The notes under the pieces are model-generated. The model was not told where the DNA came from, made no database searches, and worked only from the letters and a program-made list of their open reading frames with translations. Shown here piece after piece: positions 35,438-45,240 of a stretch of DNA of 64,000 nucleotides; position 1 is the first letter of the stretch, and each line of letters begins with the position of its first letter. The stretch is taken from the NCBI GenBank assembly GCA_004298675.1, contig SCRI01000060.1:119458-183457 (forward strand). The letters run 5' to 3'. The stretch comes from a bacterium. Its GTDB lineage: Bacteria; Vulcanimicrobiota; Vulcanimicrobiia; Vulcanimicrobiales; SCRA01. The translations under genes were made by a program, and so were the position numbers.

Positions 35438-36778
35438 TTGAGTCATCAGATCGCCATCGTTGGAAGCGGACCCGCCGGACTCTATGTTGCGGAGGTGTTT
35501 GCCAAGCTGCTCCCGGACGTCACGATCGACGTCATCGACCAGCTCCCCACGCCCTACGGGCTGGTGCGCGGCGGCATCGCCCCCGATCATCAGAGCACGA
35601 AGAACGTCATCCGGCAATTCGAGCGCACGCTCAGCCGCCCGGGCACGCGCTTCTTGGGCAACGTGGAGATCGGGCGCGACCTCACGTACGAGGAGCTGAA
35701 GGCCGCCTACGACGTGGTGGTGCTGAGCATCGGCGCCGCCGTCGATCGCCGGCTCGGCATCCCGGGGGACGACCTCCCGGGCGTCTACGGCTCCGCTGCG
35801 ATCGTGGGCTGGTACAACGGCCACCCCATGCACACCGATCTCGCACCGCTCTTGGACGGCACCACACTCGCGGTCATCGGCAACGGCAACGTCGCGCTGG
35901 ACATCGTGCGCGTGATCGCCAAGACGCAAGCCGAGTTGGCGGCGTCGGACATCTGCAGCCACGCCGATCAGGCCCTAGCCGCGGCCACGTTGACCGACCT
36001 CTATCTCATCGGCCGGCGCGGCCCCGTGGAGGCGAGCTTCACCTCGAAGGAGTTGGGCGAGCTGGGTGATCTCGAGCGCTGCGACGTGATCGTCGATCCG
36101 CAGCAGCTGCCCGCCGAAGTCGGCTCGCACGTGCCGGAGAAAGAAGTCAAAGTCAAGCAGCGCAATCTCGAGATCCTGCGCGAGTTCTCCACGCGCCCCC
36201 ACGGCGAGCGACCGTTGCGTCTGCACGTACTCTTCAACGCGGCGCCGGTAGCGGTGCTGGGCGAGGACCGCGCGCGCGCGCTGGTGCTCGAGCGCACGCG
36301 GCTGGAGCAGGGCCGGGCCATCGCCACGGGCGAGCGCTTTGAGCTTCCGGTGCAGACGGTCGTCTCCGCCATCGGATATCGCACCGTCCCGTTCCCAGGG
36401 GTCCCCTTCGACGAATCACGCGGCATCTTGGCCAACGACGAAGGGCTCATCGAGCCCGGTGTCTACGCCTCCGGCTGGTGCAAGCACGGACCGCGCGGCG
36501 TCGTCGGCACCAACCGCACCGACGCGCAGGGCTTGGTCGCGCGTATCATCGCCGATCTCGAGCACGCACCGCAGCCCGGCACCAAGCCCGGCGGCGCCGG
36601 GATCGACCGCCTGCTGCGCGAGCGCGGCGTGCGCGTGGTCGACTACGCGGCCTGGGGCGAGATCGATCGCGCCGAAATTGCGCGCGCGCAAGGCAGTGCC
36701 AAGCCGCGCGAGAAGTTCGTGCGCGTCGACGAGATGCTCGAGGCCGCCTTCGCGCTACCCAGCGACGAGCGGCGCTGA
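35438..36778 (+). CDS. fprA: Ferredoxin-NADP+ reductase (adrenodoxin reductase/FprA type), 446 aa
   Basis: FAD-binding IAIVGSGPAGLY at the N-terminus, then QLPTPYGLVRGGIAPDH (very characteristic of this group), NADP-binding IGNGNVALDIVRV, GRRGPVEASFTSKEL, and the C-terminal GWCKHGPRGVVGTNR. Moves electrons between NADPH and ferredoxin in the cytoplasm. The start is TTG 35438, required because the FAD motif begins within six residues of it. The 156 bases upstream form a divergent promoter region with the MFS fusion gene; nothing specific is seen in them. Confidence 0.92.
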   Translation: MSHQIAIVGSGPAGLYVAEVFAKLLPDVTIDVIDQLPTPYGLVRGGIAPDHQSTKNVIRQFERTLSRPGTRFLGNVEIGRDLTYEELKAAYDVVVLSIGAAVDRRLGIPGDDLPGVYGSAAIVGWYNGHPMHTDLAPLLDGTTLAVIGNGNVALDIVRVIAKTQAELAASDICSHADQALAAATLTDLYLIGRRGPVEASFTSKELGELGDLERCDVIVDPQQLPAEVGSHVPEKEVKVKQRNLEILREFSTRPHGERPLRLHVLFNAAPVAVLGEDRARALVLERTRLEQGRAIATGERFELPVQTVVSAIGYRTVPFPGVPFDESRGILANDEGLIEPGVYASGWCKHGPRGVVGTNRTDAQGLVARIIADLEHAPQPGTKPGGAGIDRLLRERGVRVVDYAAWGEIDRAEIARAQGSAKPREKFVRVDEMLEAAFALPSDERR

Positions 36779-36788
36779 AGCTACGGCC

Positions 36789-37229
36789 ATGTTCAGGACG
36801 GTGCTCGTGCCGCTCGATGGGTCGGAGCCGTCACTGGCGGCGCTGAAGATCGCGTGTTCGATCTGCGGCGAAGGGCACGGGCGGTTGGTTCTGATCTCGG
36901 CGGTCGACGTCTCAGGAGCAGCCATCGCGACCTCCAACCCCTACAGCGCAGCCAATCCCGCCGCTCTGATCGCGGATTGGGAGGCGGAGGCCAAGCGCGC
37001 CCTGGCCGAGGGCGAGCGCCGCGCGGGCGAGTGCAATGTCCCCGTAACCTCGCGCATCGTGGAAGACACCGCCGTGGCGGCCATCCTCGACTCCGCCGCC
37101 GCCTTTCGCGCCGATCTGATCGTGATGGGTACCCACGGGCGCTCGGGTTTGGCGCGCGCCATCCTGGGCAGCACGGCCGAAGGCGTGCTGCGTGCGGCCC
37201 GCGTGCCGGTCTTGGTGACGCGCGGCTAA
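36789..37229 (+). CDS. uspA: Universal stress protein, 146 aa
   Basis: Single UspA domain: TVLVPLDGSEPSLAAL at the start and GTHGRSGLARAILGSTAE near the end, the latter matching the ATP-binding G-x2-G-x9-G-[ST] motif. The track's frame from 36339 is a shadow over fprA; ATG 36789 is the natural start, 10 bases after the fprA stop, so the two genes are probably co-transcribed. Confidence 0.9.
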   Translation: MFRTVLVPLDGSEPSLAALKIACSICGEGHGRLVLISAVDVSGAAIATSNPYSAANPAALIADWEAEAKRALAEGERRAGECNVPVTSRIVEDTAVAAILDSAAAFRADLIVMGTHGRSGLARAILGSTAEGVLRAARVPVLVTRG

Positions 37230-37285
37230 AACCGCACGCAGCCGTTGCGAGAGTATCGCACCGGCCCCATCGCCAATAGAGCGGC

Positions 37286-37885
37286 ATGACCGATACGATT
37301 CCAGAAACGCTACGCTCGTTGCTCCAAGGCAACGAGCGTTTTATTGCCGGCACGCCGAACGCGCTCCCCGATGCCGTGGCGCGCGTGGAGCAGGCCGCGG
37401 GGCAAGCACCGTTCGCCGTCGTCTTAGGCTGCTCGGACTCGCGCGTCCCGGTCGAGATGATCTTCGATCAAGCGCCAGGCAACCTGTTCGTGATCCGGCT
37501 CGCCGGCAACACCGCCACCCTCGACGCCGTAGCGTCGATCGAGTATGCCGTGGCGGTTTTGAAAACGCCGCTGCTGCTCGTGCTAGGCCACTCTACGTGC
37601 GGCGCCGCCACCGCGGCGGTGGATTACGCCGCTAACGGGACCACACTACCCGGCGCCATGCAGCGTTTCGTCGACGCGGTCGTGCCGGCGGCGCTACGCG
37701 CTCGCGCCGCCGGCGGTGACTGGATCGCCCAGACGGTGGCGGAGAACGTCCGCCACAATCTCGACCAGGTCGTCGAGCAGTCGGTGGTCGTCTCGCACGC
37801 TCTCGCGCAGGGGGCGCTGCAGCTTGCCGGAGCCGTCTACGACCTTCACAGCGGACGCGTCGACGTGATCGTGAACGGGCGCTAG
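37286..37885 (+). CDS. Beta-class carbonic anhydrase, 199 aa
   Basis: Zinc ligand motifs CSDSRVPVE (Cys and the Asp-Arg dyad) and GHSTCGAA (His and Cys) are complete, so it should be active in interconverting CO2 and bicarbonate. No signal peptide, hence cytoplasmic. It is convergent with the Cyc2-like gene; the stop codons are in the complementary strands of the same few bases (4-base overlap). Bicarbonate supply for carboxylation or pH balance is likely. Confidence 0.92.
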   Translation: MTDTIPETLRSLLQGNERFIAGTPNALPDAVARVEQAAGQAPFAVVLGCSDSRVPVEMIFDQAPGNLFVIRLAGNTATLDAVASIEYAVAVLKTPLLLVLGHSTCGAATAAVDYAANGTTLPGAMQRFVDAVVPAALRARAAGGDWIAQTVAENVRHNLDQVVEQSVVVSHALAQGALQLAGAVYDLHSGRVDVIVNGR

Positions 37886-39069
37886 TGCCCGTTCACGATC
37901 GGCGCCGTCCACCATAACTCGAACTTCCACTCCGGGCCGGCGTTGGGCGCGGCGGACTTTGCGCCCATCGCCGACTCGATGTACCCGTGCAGATACTTCA
38001 TGTGCGGGACGTTGAACGCGAAGTCGAGGTTGTTACCGTTGCTCACGGTGCCGGCGGCGCCGGAGATCTCATGCCGGAACGCGAGCAGAGCGTTACCGTG
38101 GAAGAGCGGCTCGTACAGCTCGCCGCTGAAGGCGTGGCCACTCTGCGCCCCGAGCGCATTGCCGTTGGCGTCCAGACCCGCATTGCCGTCGAACGTGGAT
38201 TGATAGACCACCAGAGCCCCGGGCACACCGTGCGCCTGCGGATCGCGCATCGCGTACGCCGCCAGGGAATGGTAGCGATCGTACTGTCCGGCCTCTGCGA
38301 GCGGGAAGGTCCCCATGCTCCCGTAGAGACCCAGCTCGAACGGGCGGTCACCGGGGGCGTAGGCCGCCTTCCACTGCACCGTCTTTTCGGTAAGGTTGGA
38401 GTCGAAATCGGTTCCCGTCACGAGGTCACCGGAGCCGGCCAGCCAGCCCGCTTCGACGTCGAAGGCCTTATGCACGTAGCCGAGCTTGGCGCCCCAGCGG
38501 TTACCGTCCAACTGCCAAACGTGTTCTCCCACGGCGATCTCAGGCGTCGCGAACGACGAGAGATCCATCCACTGTGAGAACGGTGAAGGCGCGGGGGCCT
38601 CGAGCTTGCCGAAGAACAGGTGGCCGTCGCGGTGGAAGAGGTTGTTGTAGGTCAGCCAAGCAGTGTCGAGTCCACCGCCCGATTGATCGTTTTGGTACAG
38701 CCACTGCTGAAAGTGGTAGGTCCAATTCCGCCCGATGTAGCCCACGGCATGGAGCGCGAGGTTGCCGTAGGTCACCGTGTGCGTCGGGTTCACCGGGTCG
38801 CCGGCGCCCGTGCTGTCGCCGTTGATCTGCTCGCCCACCCACACCGGAAAGGTGTCGCGCAGGGCCGAAGGATCGAGCGAGGCGTAGGCCGTGCGCTGGA
38901 CGTAGCGGCCGTACGCGTTGAGAGCCGGCACCATCGTGTGGCAGGTATCGCACGATACGCCGTACGCCTGCGCGAACGGCGGCATCGCCTGCGAAGGCTT
39001 GGCATGGATGCCGGTCAACACCAAGCCGACGCCCACCGCCACGGCGGCCACGGGCAGAACTCGTCCCAT
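37882..39069 (-). CDS. Cyc2-like monohaem cytochrome-porin fusion, 395 aa
   Basis: Signal peptide, then PPFAQAYGVSCDTCH (haem c site Cys40-Cys43-His44) and VPALNAYGRYV, followed by about 330 residues with alternating aromatic/polar pattern and many Gly and Asn, as in an outer-membrane barrel. The N-terminal layout (P-x-FA...G..C..CH...PALN.[FY]GR) and the length match Cyc2, the outer-membrane iron oxidase in which one haem plugs a porin. Fe(II) oxidation or other electron uptake is inference. Its ATG is one base after the stop of the CuA cupredoxin gene, so the two are one transcription unit. Confidence 0.7.
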   Translation of the reverse strand: MGRVLPVAAVAVGVGLVLTGIHAKPSQAMPPFAQAYGVSCDTCHTMVPALNAYGRYVQRTAYASLDPSALRDTFPVWVGEQINGDSTGAGDPVNPTHTVTYGNLALHAVGYIGRNWTYHFQQWLYQNDQSGGGLDTAWLTYNNLFHRDGHLFFGKLEAPAPSPFSQWMDLSSFATPEIAVGEHVWQLDGNRWGAKLGYVHKAFDVEAGWLAGSGDLVTGTDFDSNLTEKTVQWKAAYAPGDRPFELGLYGSMGTFPLAEAGQYDRYHSLAAYAMRDPQAHGVPGALVVYQSTFDGNAGLDANGNALGAQSGHAFSGELYEPLFHGNALLAFRHEISGAAGTVSNGNNLDFAFNVPHMKYLHGYIESAMGAKSAAPNAGPEWKFELWWTAPIVNGH

Positions 39070-39070
39070 G

Positions 39071-39424
39071 CTATTGCACCTCGATGGTGAGGATCATCTT
39101 GTCGTGTCCCGCACCGCACATGATCGAGCAATGAACCAGGTACTCGCCAGCCTTCTTGGGCGTAAACGTCACCTCGGTGAACTTACCGGGCATGATGGTG
39201 GTATTGGGAATTCCCAACTCCTCAGAGGCGATGCCGTGCACGCCCGCCGAGGAGGTAAGGCGCAGCGTCGTGGGCTCGCCCAAGGGTATCGTGATCTTCG
39301 CGGGCGTGAACTTCCAGTTCGCGGCGACGACGTCAACGGTGGGATGTGCGGCGGCATGCGCTGCCCATGCCGCGACTAGCAATGCGACCAGGAAGAACGG
39401 AACGAAAACGCGACGCACGGTCAT
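39071..39424 (-). CDS. Stand-alone CuA-type cupredoxin (cytochrome oxidase subunit II-like), 117 aa
   Basis: A signal peptide or anchor (FFLVALLVAAWAAHAAA) precedes one cupredoxin domain with the full CuA ligand set: His63, Cys99, Cys103, His107 and Met110 (HCSIMCGAGHDKM). Ile replaces the Glu that usually lies between the cysteines and gives only a backbone carbonyl ligand. No oxidase subunit I is nearby. It probably carries electrons in the periplasm for the Cyc2-like partner, as rusticyanin does in iron-oxidising acidithiobacilli, though that is a type 1 copper protein. GTG 39433, with GGAGG upstream, is an alternative start. Confidence 0.82.
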   Translation of the reverse strand: MTVRRVFVPFFLVALLVAAWAAHAAAHPTVDVVAANWKFTPAKITIPLGEPTTLRLTSSAGVHGIASEELGIPNTTIMPGKFTEVTFTPKKAGEYLVHCSIMCGAGHDKMILTIEVQ

Positions 39425-39586
39425 CTTCGAAACACTCCTGCCTCCCCTGCCGGGGGCAACTTGATCGGTTCGCACTAGAGACTAGCCCGAACGCACGAAG
39501 CCTGTGCGAACCGACCGTCGCGGAATCTTCTTGCGACGCGTACATGCGAAGAGGGCGAGCAGGCTCGCGCGAGAAGCCCCCAGCCC

Positions 39587-41140
39587 ATGAGTCTCGCCCG
39601 CTTGCTTCAACGCGCCGGGCTCGCAGTGGCCTCGGCGCCGGCGATCTACCACGGCGAACGTCTCTACCTGGACTTCGGCGCGCTCTACGGCCGCGCCGCC
39701 GCGCTGGCCGGCGCGCTGCGTGACGGCTACCGCCTGGCTCCCGGCGAACGGGTCGCCATCGCCGCCACGAACTGTCCGCAGTTCGTCGAGCTGCTCTGCG
39801 CGGCATGGCACGCCGGACTCTGTGTGGTCCCGATGAACGCCAAGCTGCATGCGCGCGAGTTTGCCTATATCCTAGAGAACAGCGGCGCCCGCGTCTGCTT
39901 CGTCAGCGCCGATCTGGCGGCGACGGTGACGCCGCTGCTGGACCAGCTCCCGGCACTGGAGCACGTGGTGGAGATCGGAAGTGCGCCGTATGCCCACGCT
40001 TGCGCGCACGCGGCGGTCGATCTCTGGGAAAGCGAGATCACGGACCCCGCCTGGCTCTTCTATACCAGCGGGACCACGGGGCGCCCCAAAGGCGCAACGC
40101 TCTGCCATCGCAACTTGCTGGCGATGATCTACGCCTACTTCGCCGACGTCGACGCGGTGGGCGCCGGCGACACCCTGCTGCACGGCGCGCCGATGTCGCA
40201 CGGCTCAGGGTTGTACGCGCTGGCGTTCCTGGCCGCCGGGGCGGCGCAGGTCGTGCCGGAGAGCGGCCACTTCGATCCCGCGGAAGTCTTCCAACTCTTG
40301 CGCGCCCATCGCTCGGTCAGCGCCTTCTTCGCGCCGACGATGGTCTCGCGCTTGGTGTCGGCGGCTCAAGACGCCGACGTCGCTTGCGAGCACATCAAGA
40401 CGATCGTCTACGGCGGCGGACCGATGTACGTGGAGGATCTCAAGCGCGCGCTGGCGCGCTTCGGGGACCGCTTCGCGCAGATCTACGGGCAAGGCGAGGC
40501 GCCGATGACGATCACCGCGTTGCCGAAGCAGCTCGTCGCCGAGCGGCGCCATCCGCACTACGAGCGGCGCATGGCCTCCGTCGGACGGCCGTTCACCGGA
40601 GTCGGCGTGCGGGTCGTGGACGAGCGCGATCGCCCGCTGCCTCCCGGTGAGATCGGCGAAGTTTGCGCGCGTGGCGATATCGTGATGAACGGATACTGGC
40701 AAAACATCGAGGCAACCGCCGCTGCGCTGCGCGGCGGCTGGCTGCACACCGGAGACGTCGGCTGCCTGGACGAGGAAGGGTTCCTCACGCTCAAGGACCG
40801 CTCCAAGGACATGATCATCAGCGGCGGGAGCAACATCTACCCCCGCGAGGTGGAGGAGGTACTCTTGCGCCACCAGGGGGTGCTCGAGGCCTCCGTCGTC
40901 GGGCGCCCTCATCCTGACTGGGGCGAAGAGGTCGTAGCCTTCGTGGTCGTCAAGCCCGGCGCACGCGCGGAGGAACGCGAGCTGGATGCGCTATGCCTGG
41001 AGCACATCGCGCGCTTCAAACGACCGAAGGCCTATCGCTTCGTCGCGGCGCTGCCCAAGAACAACTACGGCAAAGTGGTGAAGGGCGAGTTGCGCGAGCG
41101 CCTTGCTGCGGAGCGCAGCCCGTCCCGGCCTCACGCGTGA
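39587..41140 (+). CDS. AMP-forming acyl-CoA synthetase (long-chain fatty acid-CoA ligase-like), 517 aa
   Basis: ANL-superfamily enzyme: A3 motif LFYTSGTTGRPKGA, A5-like YGQGEAPMT, A7 GGWLHTGDVG, A8 LKDRSKDMIISGGSNIYPREVE and the C-terminal lysine motif PKNNYGKVVKGEL. Activates a carboxylic acid to its CoA thioester; chain length cannot be told. It converges with the GntR regulator gene (10-base overlap), and regulation by that protein is plausible but unproven. Confidence 0.9.
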   Translation: MSLARLLQRAGLAVASAPAIYHGERLYLDFGALYGRAAALAGALRDGYRLAPGERVAIAATNCPQFVELLCAAWHAGLCVVPMNAKLHAREFAYILENSGARVCFVSADLAATVTPLLDQLPALEHVVEIGSAPYAHACAHAAVDLWESEITDPAWLFYTSGTTGRPKGATLCHRNLLAMIYAYFADVDAVGAGDTLLHGAPMSHGSGLYALAFLAAGAAQVVPESGHFDPAEVFQLLRAHRSVSAFFAPTMVSRLVSAAQDADVACEHIKTIVYGGGPMYVEDLKRALARFGDRFAQIYGQGEAPMTITALPKQLVAERRHPHYERRMASVGRPFTGVGVRVVDERDRPLPPGEIGEVCARGDIVMNGYWQNIEATAAALRGGWLHTGDVGCLDEEGFLTLKDRSKDMIISGGSNIYPREVEEVLLRHQGVLEASVVGRPHPDWGEEVVAFVVVKPGARAEERELDALCLEHIARFKRPKAYRFVAALPKNNYGKVVKGELRERLAAERSPSRPHA

Positions 41141-41817
41141 CCGCGCTCCAACTCCGTCAGCGCCGCCTCGAAACCGTGTTCGATATGGCGGCGAATCAGC
41201 TTGCGCGCCACGCCCTTGCGGCGCGCGCGCAGCGCGTCCAGCAGCGCCTCGTGCTCGTCGGCCAACTCCCCTAACTGCGCGTACTGCACGATCGTCATGC
41301 GCAGGTAGAGCCGTAACTGGTTGAGCATCTCGCCGTAGGCGCGCGAGAGCAGCTCGTTGTGCGCGAGCGACACGAGATGCTCGTGCGCGCCCAGATCAGC
41401 CTCGACTGCTCCGGCGAGATCCTGCGCCTCCGCGCAGGCACGCAGCTTATGAATCAGCGGCGCCAGCCGCTCGATCTCGGCGGGCTCCGCGGACTCGATC
41501 GCCTGCATGACGGCGAACTCCTCCAGCACCATGCGGAAGCGCAGCAGATCTTCGAAACGCTTACGTTCCAAGGGGGAGACCAGCGCGCCCTTGTAGGGCA
41601 CGATCGTCACCAAGCCCTCCTGACCCAAGCGCATCAGCGCCTCGCGCACCGGGCTGCGGCTCACCGAGAGCGCGGCGCAGACGCTCAACTCCGGAATGCG
41701 GTCTCCCGGCCGCAACCGGCCCGTGGCGATGCGCTTGCGCAGATACTCCGCGACTTTCCCCGCCGTCGAGGTACGGTCCAAGACGCTGCCTCCGCGATTC
41801 GAAGCTTTGATCCCCAT
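41131..41817 (-). CDS. GntR-family (FCD/FadR subgroup) transcriptional regulator, 228 aa
   Basis: Winged helix-turn-helix of GntR type (LRPGDRIPELSVCAALSVSRSPVREALMRLGQEGLV) followed by an all-helical FCD ligand domain with conserved AHEHLVSLAHN and a final RRHIEHG, which supply metal-site residues in this group. These proteins respond to small acids or acyl-CoAs. ATG 41817 lies one base after the stop of the upstream membrane-protein gene; the track's 41859 start is inside that gene. The target is unknown; the adjacent acyl-CoA ligase is the first candidate. Confidence 0.9.
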   Translation of the reverse strand: MGIKASNRGGSVLDRTSTAGKVAEYLRKRIATGRLRPGDRIPELSVCAALSVSRSPVREALMRLGQEGLVTIVPYKGALVSPLERKRFEDLLRFRMVLEEFAVMQAIESAEPAEIERLAPLIHKLRACAEAQDLAGAVEADLGAHEHLVSLAHNELLSRAYGEMLNQLRLYLRMTIVQYAQLGELADEHEALLDALRARRKGVARKLIRRHIEHGFEAALTELERGHA

Positions 41818-41818
41818 C

Positions 41819-42589
41819 TTACTCACCAGCGTGCTGCGGCAGCAGCAGCAGGGCGGCACCTTGGACGACGCCCGCCGCGAGAACGGCTACGCCAAACGTG
41901 GTCATGAGGCCCCACGCCACCAGATGCGTGGCGACGACCAGAAAGAAGGCGGCAAAGGAGAAGTTCCCTGCGATGAATCCGCGCAGCAGACGCACCGCTG
42001 CGGCGGTGCCCTCGGAGCGGTGCGTGAAGACGGTCATGATCGTTCCGGCTACCGGCAGCGGCGTGATGAGTCCGCTGAGGCGTGGCCCGAGCCGTCCCGC
42101 GATCCCGGTGAGGGCCACGACGATCGCCGCGGCGGCAACCATGCGCAGCGGCGTCTCCCAGGGCGGCGCGGCGGGGCTGGAGGCGGGCCGCGCATCCGCC
42201 GGCAGCAGCGGCAGCGCGAGCGCCAGCGCCGCGATTCCGGCCAAGAACGCCCCGGCCAACGAGAACGTCACGACGTTCAACGCGGCCGTGCACAGCGCGA
42301 AAGCAACCCAGCCCGGTACCCAGCACCACGTCCACGTGAGCCGGCGCGCGGCCAGGGCGTAGACAACCGCGAACGCCGCGGTCGAGATCAAGCCCAGCAC
42401 GATGCCCTGGGCGGCGCGCGCCGCGAAAGCGTCGCCGTACTCCAGCGTCAGCAGCAGAATGATCGGCCCCGACGTCAACGGCAGGCCGACCAGCCACCCG
42501 CCCACCGCCGAGCCCCAGCGCCGTCCGGCTAGGCTGGCCGCGCCGATCAGAAGCGTGGGCAGACCCACTTTGATCGCGAGCAATTCCAT
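41819..42589 (-). CDS. Multi-helix membrane protein with internal duplication, 256 aa
   Basis: About eight hydrophobic helices in two halves that resemble each other: GGWLVGLPLTSGPIILLLTL in the first and LSGLITPLPVAGTIMTVFTH in the second, each followed by an Ala-rich helix. This implies an inverted or direct repeat, as in many small transporters. I do not recognise the family. ATG 42589 (AGTGGG upstream) is preferred to the track's 42610. The following GntR gene is one base away, so both are likely co-transcribed. Confidence 0.72.
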   Translation of the reverse strand: MELLAIKVGLPTLLIGAASLAGRRWGSAVGGWLVGLPLTSGPIILLLTLEYGDAFAARAAQGIVLGLISTAAFAVVYALAARRLTWTWCWVPGWVAFALCTAALNVVTFSLAGAFLAGIAALALALPLLPADARPASSPAAPPWETPLRMVAAAAIVVALTGIAGRLGPRLSGLITPLPVAGTIMTVFTHRSEGTAAAVRLLRGFIAGNFSFAAFFLVVATHLVAWGLMTTFGVAVLAAGVVQGAALLLLPQHAGE

Positions 42590-42741
42590 CGCCCACTTGC
42601 TACCGCGCACCCCTTCCGGACACCTATGCCGGCGGCCGCGGCGCGGCAGGGCTAAGAAAAGCGCGCGAAATGTCCGACCGCTAAGAGTGGTGCCGTGCCG
42701 TTAGAGGCACGGGCTCGGCCCTGCTCACAAGGAGGTAGCGG

Positions 42742-45171
42742 GTGTTGCGATCCTCGTTGCGCGTGAAACTTTCGACCTGGGCGGCGTTCCTCGCGCTGGT
42801 GCCCTTGGTCGCTATGGCGGCGCTGGCCATCGTGCAGATTCGGAATACTCAAATCGACTCCGCGCGCAAGACCATCGTTCAACATGCCGTGGCCACCTCC
42901 GATCAACTGCAGCAGATCATCAACGACCGCAAGCGCGGTGCGAGCGCGATCGCGAACTTCCCCGCCGTCGTCGCCATCGCCACCACCCATAAACCCGCCG
43001 CCCCGGCCACCCTCAAGGGCATCTCCGGCATCGTGCCCTTCGCACACAACGTGTACGTGCTCGACGCCAAGGCCGGCGTCATCCAGGCGCTAAGCGCCGA
43101 CGAGCACACCCCGTTCGCCGATCTGCCCAGCGTCAAGGTAGCGCTGACCGGAAGCACGACCGTCTCCAACGTCTTCCGCGGCCCGGACGGCGAGTTTCTG
43201 ATGTACTACGCCTCCGGCATCACCGTCAACGGTTCGACCATTGGAGCCGTCGTCATCGAGGTGACGCCCGACGAGCTCTTCCGTGTCGTCGACGACGACG
43301 CGAACGCCGCAGGCTCCTACGGTATGCTCGTCGACGGCAACGGCGTGGAGATCTACATCTCGCAGCATCCCGAGTTGGCGATGCGCGCGCTCGTCACGCT
43401 CACGTCCGATCAGGAGAAAGCGTTGCTGGCCAGCGGGCGCTTCTTGGGCGAACACGCCGTCACCAGCCTGAACTTGCCGACGCTGGCCACGGCCATGGCG
43501 GATACCGCCAGGCACGAGGCGATCTCCGCCAGTCCACTCAACAAGGAGCGCAACTACGCCGGCTTCCAGCGCATGCTCGACGCCGGCTTGGCCTACGCCT
43601 ACTTTTGGCCGAAATCCAGCTTCTACGGTCCGGTCCTGTTGACCGAGCGCATCAGCGTAGCCATCGTCCTGATCGTCGCAATCCTGGTCTTCGCGATCGC
43701 CTTCTTCGTCTTGCCACGCTTCACGCTGGGAACCGTGGTCGAAGTCTCCGGCGCCATGCACGAGATCGCGCGGACGCACGATCTGGGACGGCGCTTGGCC
43801 ATCACTTCGCGCGACGAGCTCGGGACGCTATCGGAGTCCTTCAACGGCCTGCTCTCGAGTTTTAGTGAAGCGCTCGAGCAAGTCCGCGGCACCAGCGGCG
43901 CGGTTGCCGGTGCCGCCGGCGAAGGCGAGGAGCACAGCGGCACGATCCACCGCAGCTTGACCGAGCAGGCCGCGGCCTCCGAACAGACGTCGGCCTCGGT
44001 GGTGGAGATCGGCGCCAGTTCCCAACAGATCGCGCGCAACGCGCGCCGGTTGCGTGAGGCCGTCGACACCAGCTCCTCGTCGCTCGAGGAGATCGTTGCC
44101 TCCATCCGCTCGGTAGCGGGCAACAACGAGGCGCTGGCGTCCAGCGCCGAAGAGACGGTACGCACGGTGGAATCGGTCAGCCTCGCGCTCACCGGCGTGG
44201 TGGAGCAGATCCAACTCGCCTACCAGCGCTCCAGCGACACCAACGAGCGCGTGCGCGCATCCAGCAAGATCTTGGACGAGCTGATCGCGCGCACGCTGCA
44301 GATCGGCAACGAGTTGGACGCCGTGCACGTGGCGATGGAATCGCTGCAGACGTCCAGCTCGCAGATCGACGTCATGCTGCAGACCATCGACGAGATTGCC
44401 GATCAGACCAACCTCTTGGCGCTCAACGCGGCCATCGAGGCGGCCCGAGCGGGCGAACACGGCCGCGGCTTCGCCGTCGTGGCCGAAGAGATCCGCAAGT
44501 TGGCGGAGCGCTCGGCGCAGTCGGTGCGGGAGGTCTCGCACCGCACGCAGGAGATTCAACTGCGTACCGGCGAGGTCGGCAAAGCCATCGCCAGCTCCAC
44601 CGCCGGAGCGCAACGCGCGCAGGGCGCGGCCGCCGATGCCAGCCATGCGCTCGAGGAGATTCTCTCGCTGGTGGGCGACGTCACCAAGATCGCGGGAGAG
44701 GTCGCCGACGCGGCCAAAGGTCAAGATGGCGCAAGTCGCCAGATGATGACCGCGGTGCGTGATATCGAGAGCCGTGCCGCCGACGTCGCGCGCGCCACCT
44801 CAGAGCAGACCACGGGTGCGCAGCAGATCTCCAGCCAAATCGAGGCCATCCGCGGCTTCACGCTGGAGGTGGAGCAGGCCACGGGGCAAGAGGCGCGCTC
44901 GCTGGACGAAGTCGTGCGCGCGATGGAGCAGGTTTCGCTACGTGCCGCGGCTTCGGCGAGCGCCATCGAACAGCTCGAGGACGTTGCGGCGCGCTTGGCC
45001 GGAGAGTCGCGCACACTGCGCGGCATGTTGGCGACGTTCGGCGGCGAGCAGGAGACGCCGGACACCACGGCGCTGGCGATCGAGACGGTCGTCTCCGCCG
45101 AGGCAGACGAGACCGGGCAGATCGCAGCGGACGACGGCTCCGGCGAGCCAGTCGCACTTTCCGGTTCGTGA
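42742..45171 (+). CDS. Methyl-accepting chemotaxis protein, 809 aa
   Basis: TM1 (about 12-32), a periplasmic Cache-like sensor (to about 295), TM2 ([20 protein letters not shown]), a HAMP domain (near [14 protein letters not shown]...SFNGLLSSF) and a long coiled-coil signalling region with the universal hairpin [30 protein letters not shown]. It signals through CheA/CheW, absent from this window. Starts at GTG 42742 with AAGGAGG 6 bases upstream. The ligand is unknown. Confidence 0.93.
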   Translation: MLRSSLRVKLSTWAAFLALVPLVAMAALAIVQIRNTQIDSARKTIVQHAVATSDQLQQIINDRKRGASAIANFPAVVAIATTHKPAAPATLKGISGIVPFAHNVYVLDAKAGVIQALSADEHTPFADLPSVKVALTGSTTVSNVFRGPDGEFLMYYASGITVNGSTIGAVVIEVTPDELFRVVDDDANAAGSYGMLVDGNGVEIYISQHPELAMRALVTLTSDQEKALLASGRFLGEHAVTSLNLPTLATAMADTARHEAISASPLNKERNYAGFQRMLDAGLAYAYFWPKSSFYGPVLLTERISVAIVLIVAILVFAIAFFVLPRFTLGTVVEVSGAMHEIARTHDLGRRLAITSRDELGTLSESFNGLLSSFSEALEQVRGTSGAVAGAAGEGEEHSGTIHRSLTEQAAASEQTSASVVEIGASSQQIARNARRLREAVDTSSSSLEEIVASIRSVAGNNEALASSAEETVRTVESVSLALTGVVEQIQLAYQRSSDTNERVRASSKILDELIARTLQIGNELDAVHVAMESLQTSSSQIDVMLQTIDEIADQTNLLALNAAIEAARAGEHGRGFAVVAEEIRKLAERSAQSVREVSHRTQEIQLRTGEVGKAIASSTAGAQRAQGAAADASHALEEILSLVGDVTKIAGEVADAAKGQDGASRQMMTAVRDIESRAADVARATSEQTTGAQQISSQIEAIRGFTLEVEQATGQEARSLDEVVRAMEQVSLRAAASASAIEQLEDVAARLAGESRTLRGMLATFGGEQETPDTTALAIETVVSAEADETGQIAADDGSGEPVALSGS

Positions 45172-45240
45172 CAAGGGGCCCTCGGCGGCTGCGCGAAGCA
45201 GGCTTGCGATCCATCACTGCTGCTTCGAAGGACACACGAG

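Noticed and set aside
37286-37885. Carboxysome or CO2-fixation locus around the carbonic anhydrase
   Set aside because: No RuBisCO, shell protein or other fixation gene is in the window; beta-carbonic anhydrases are common housekeeping enzymes.
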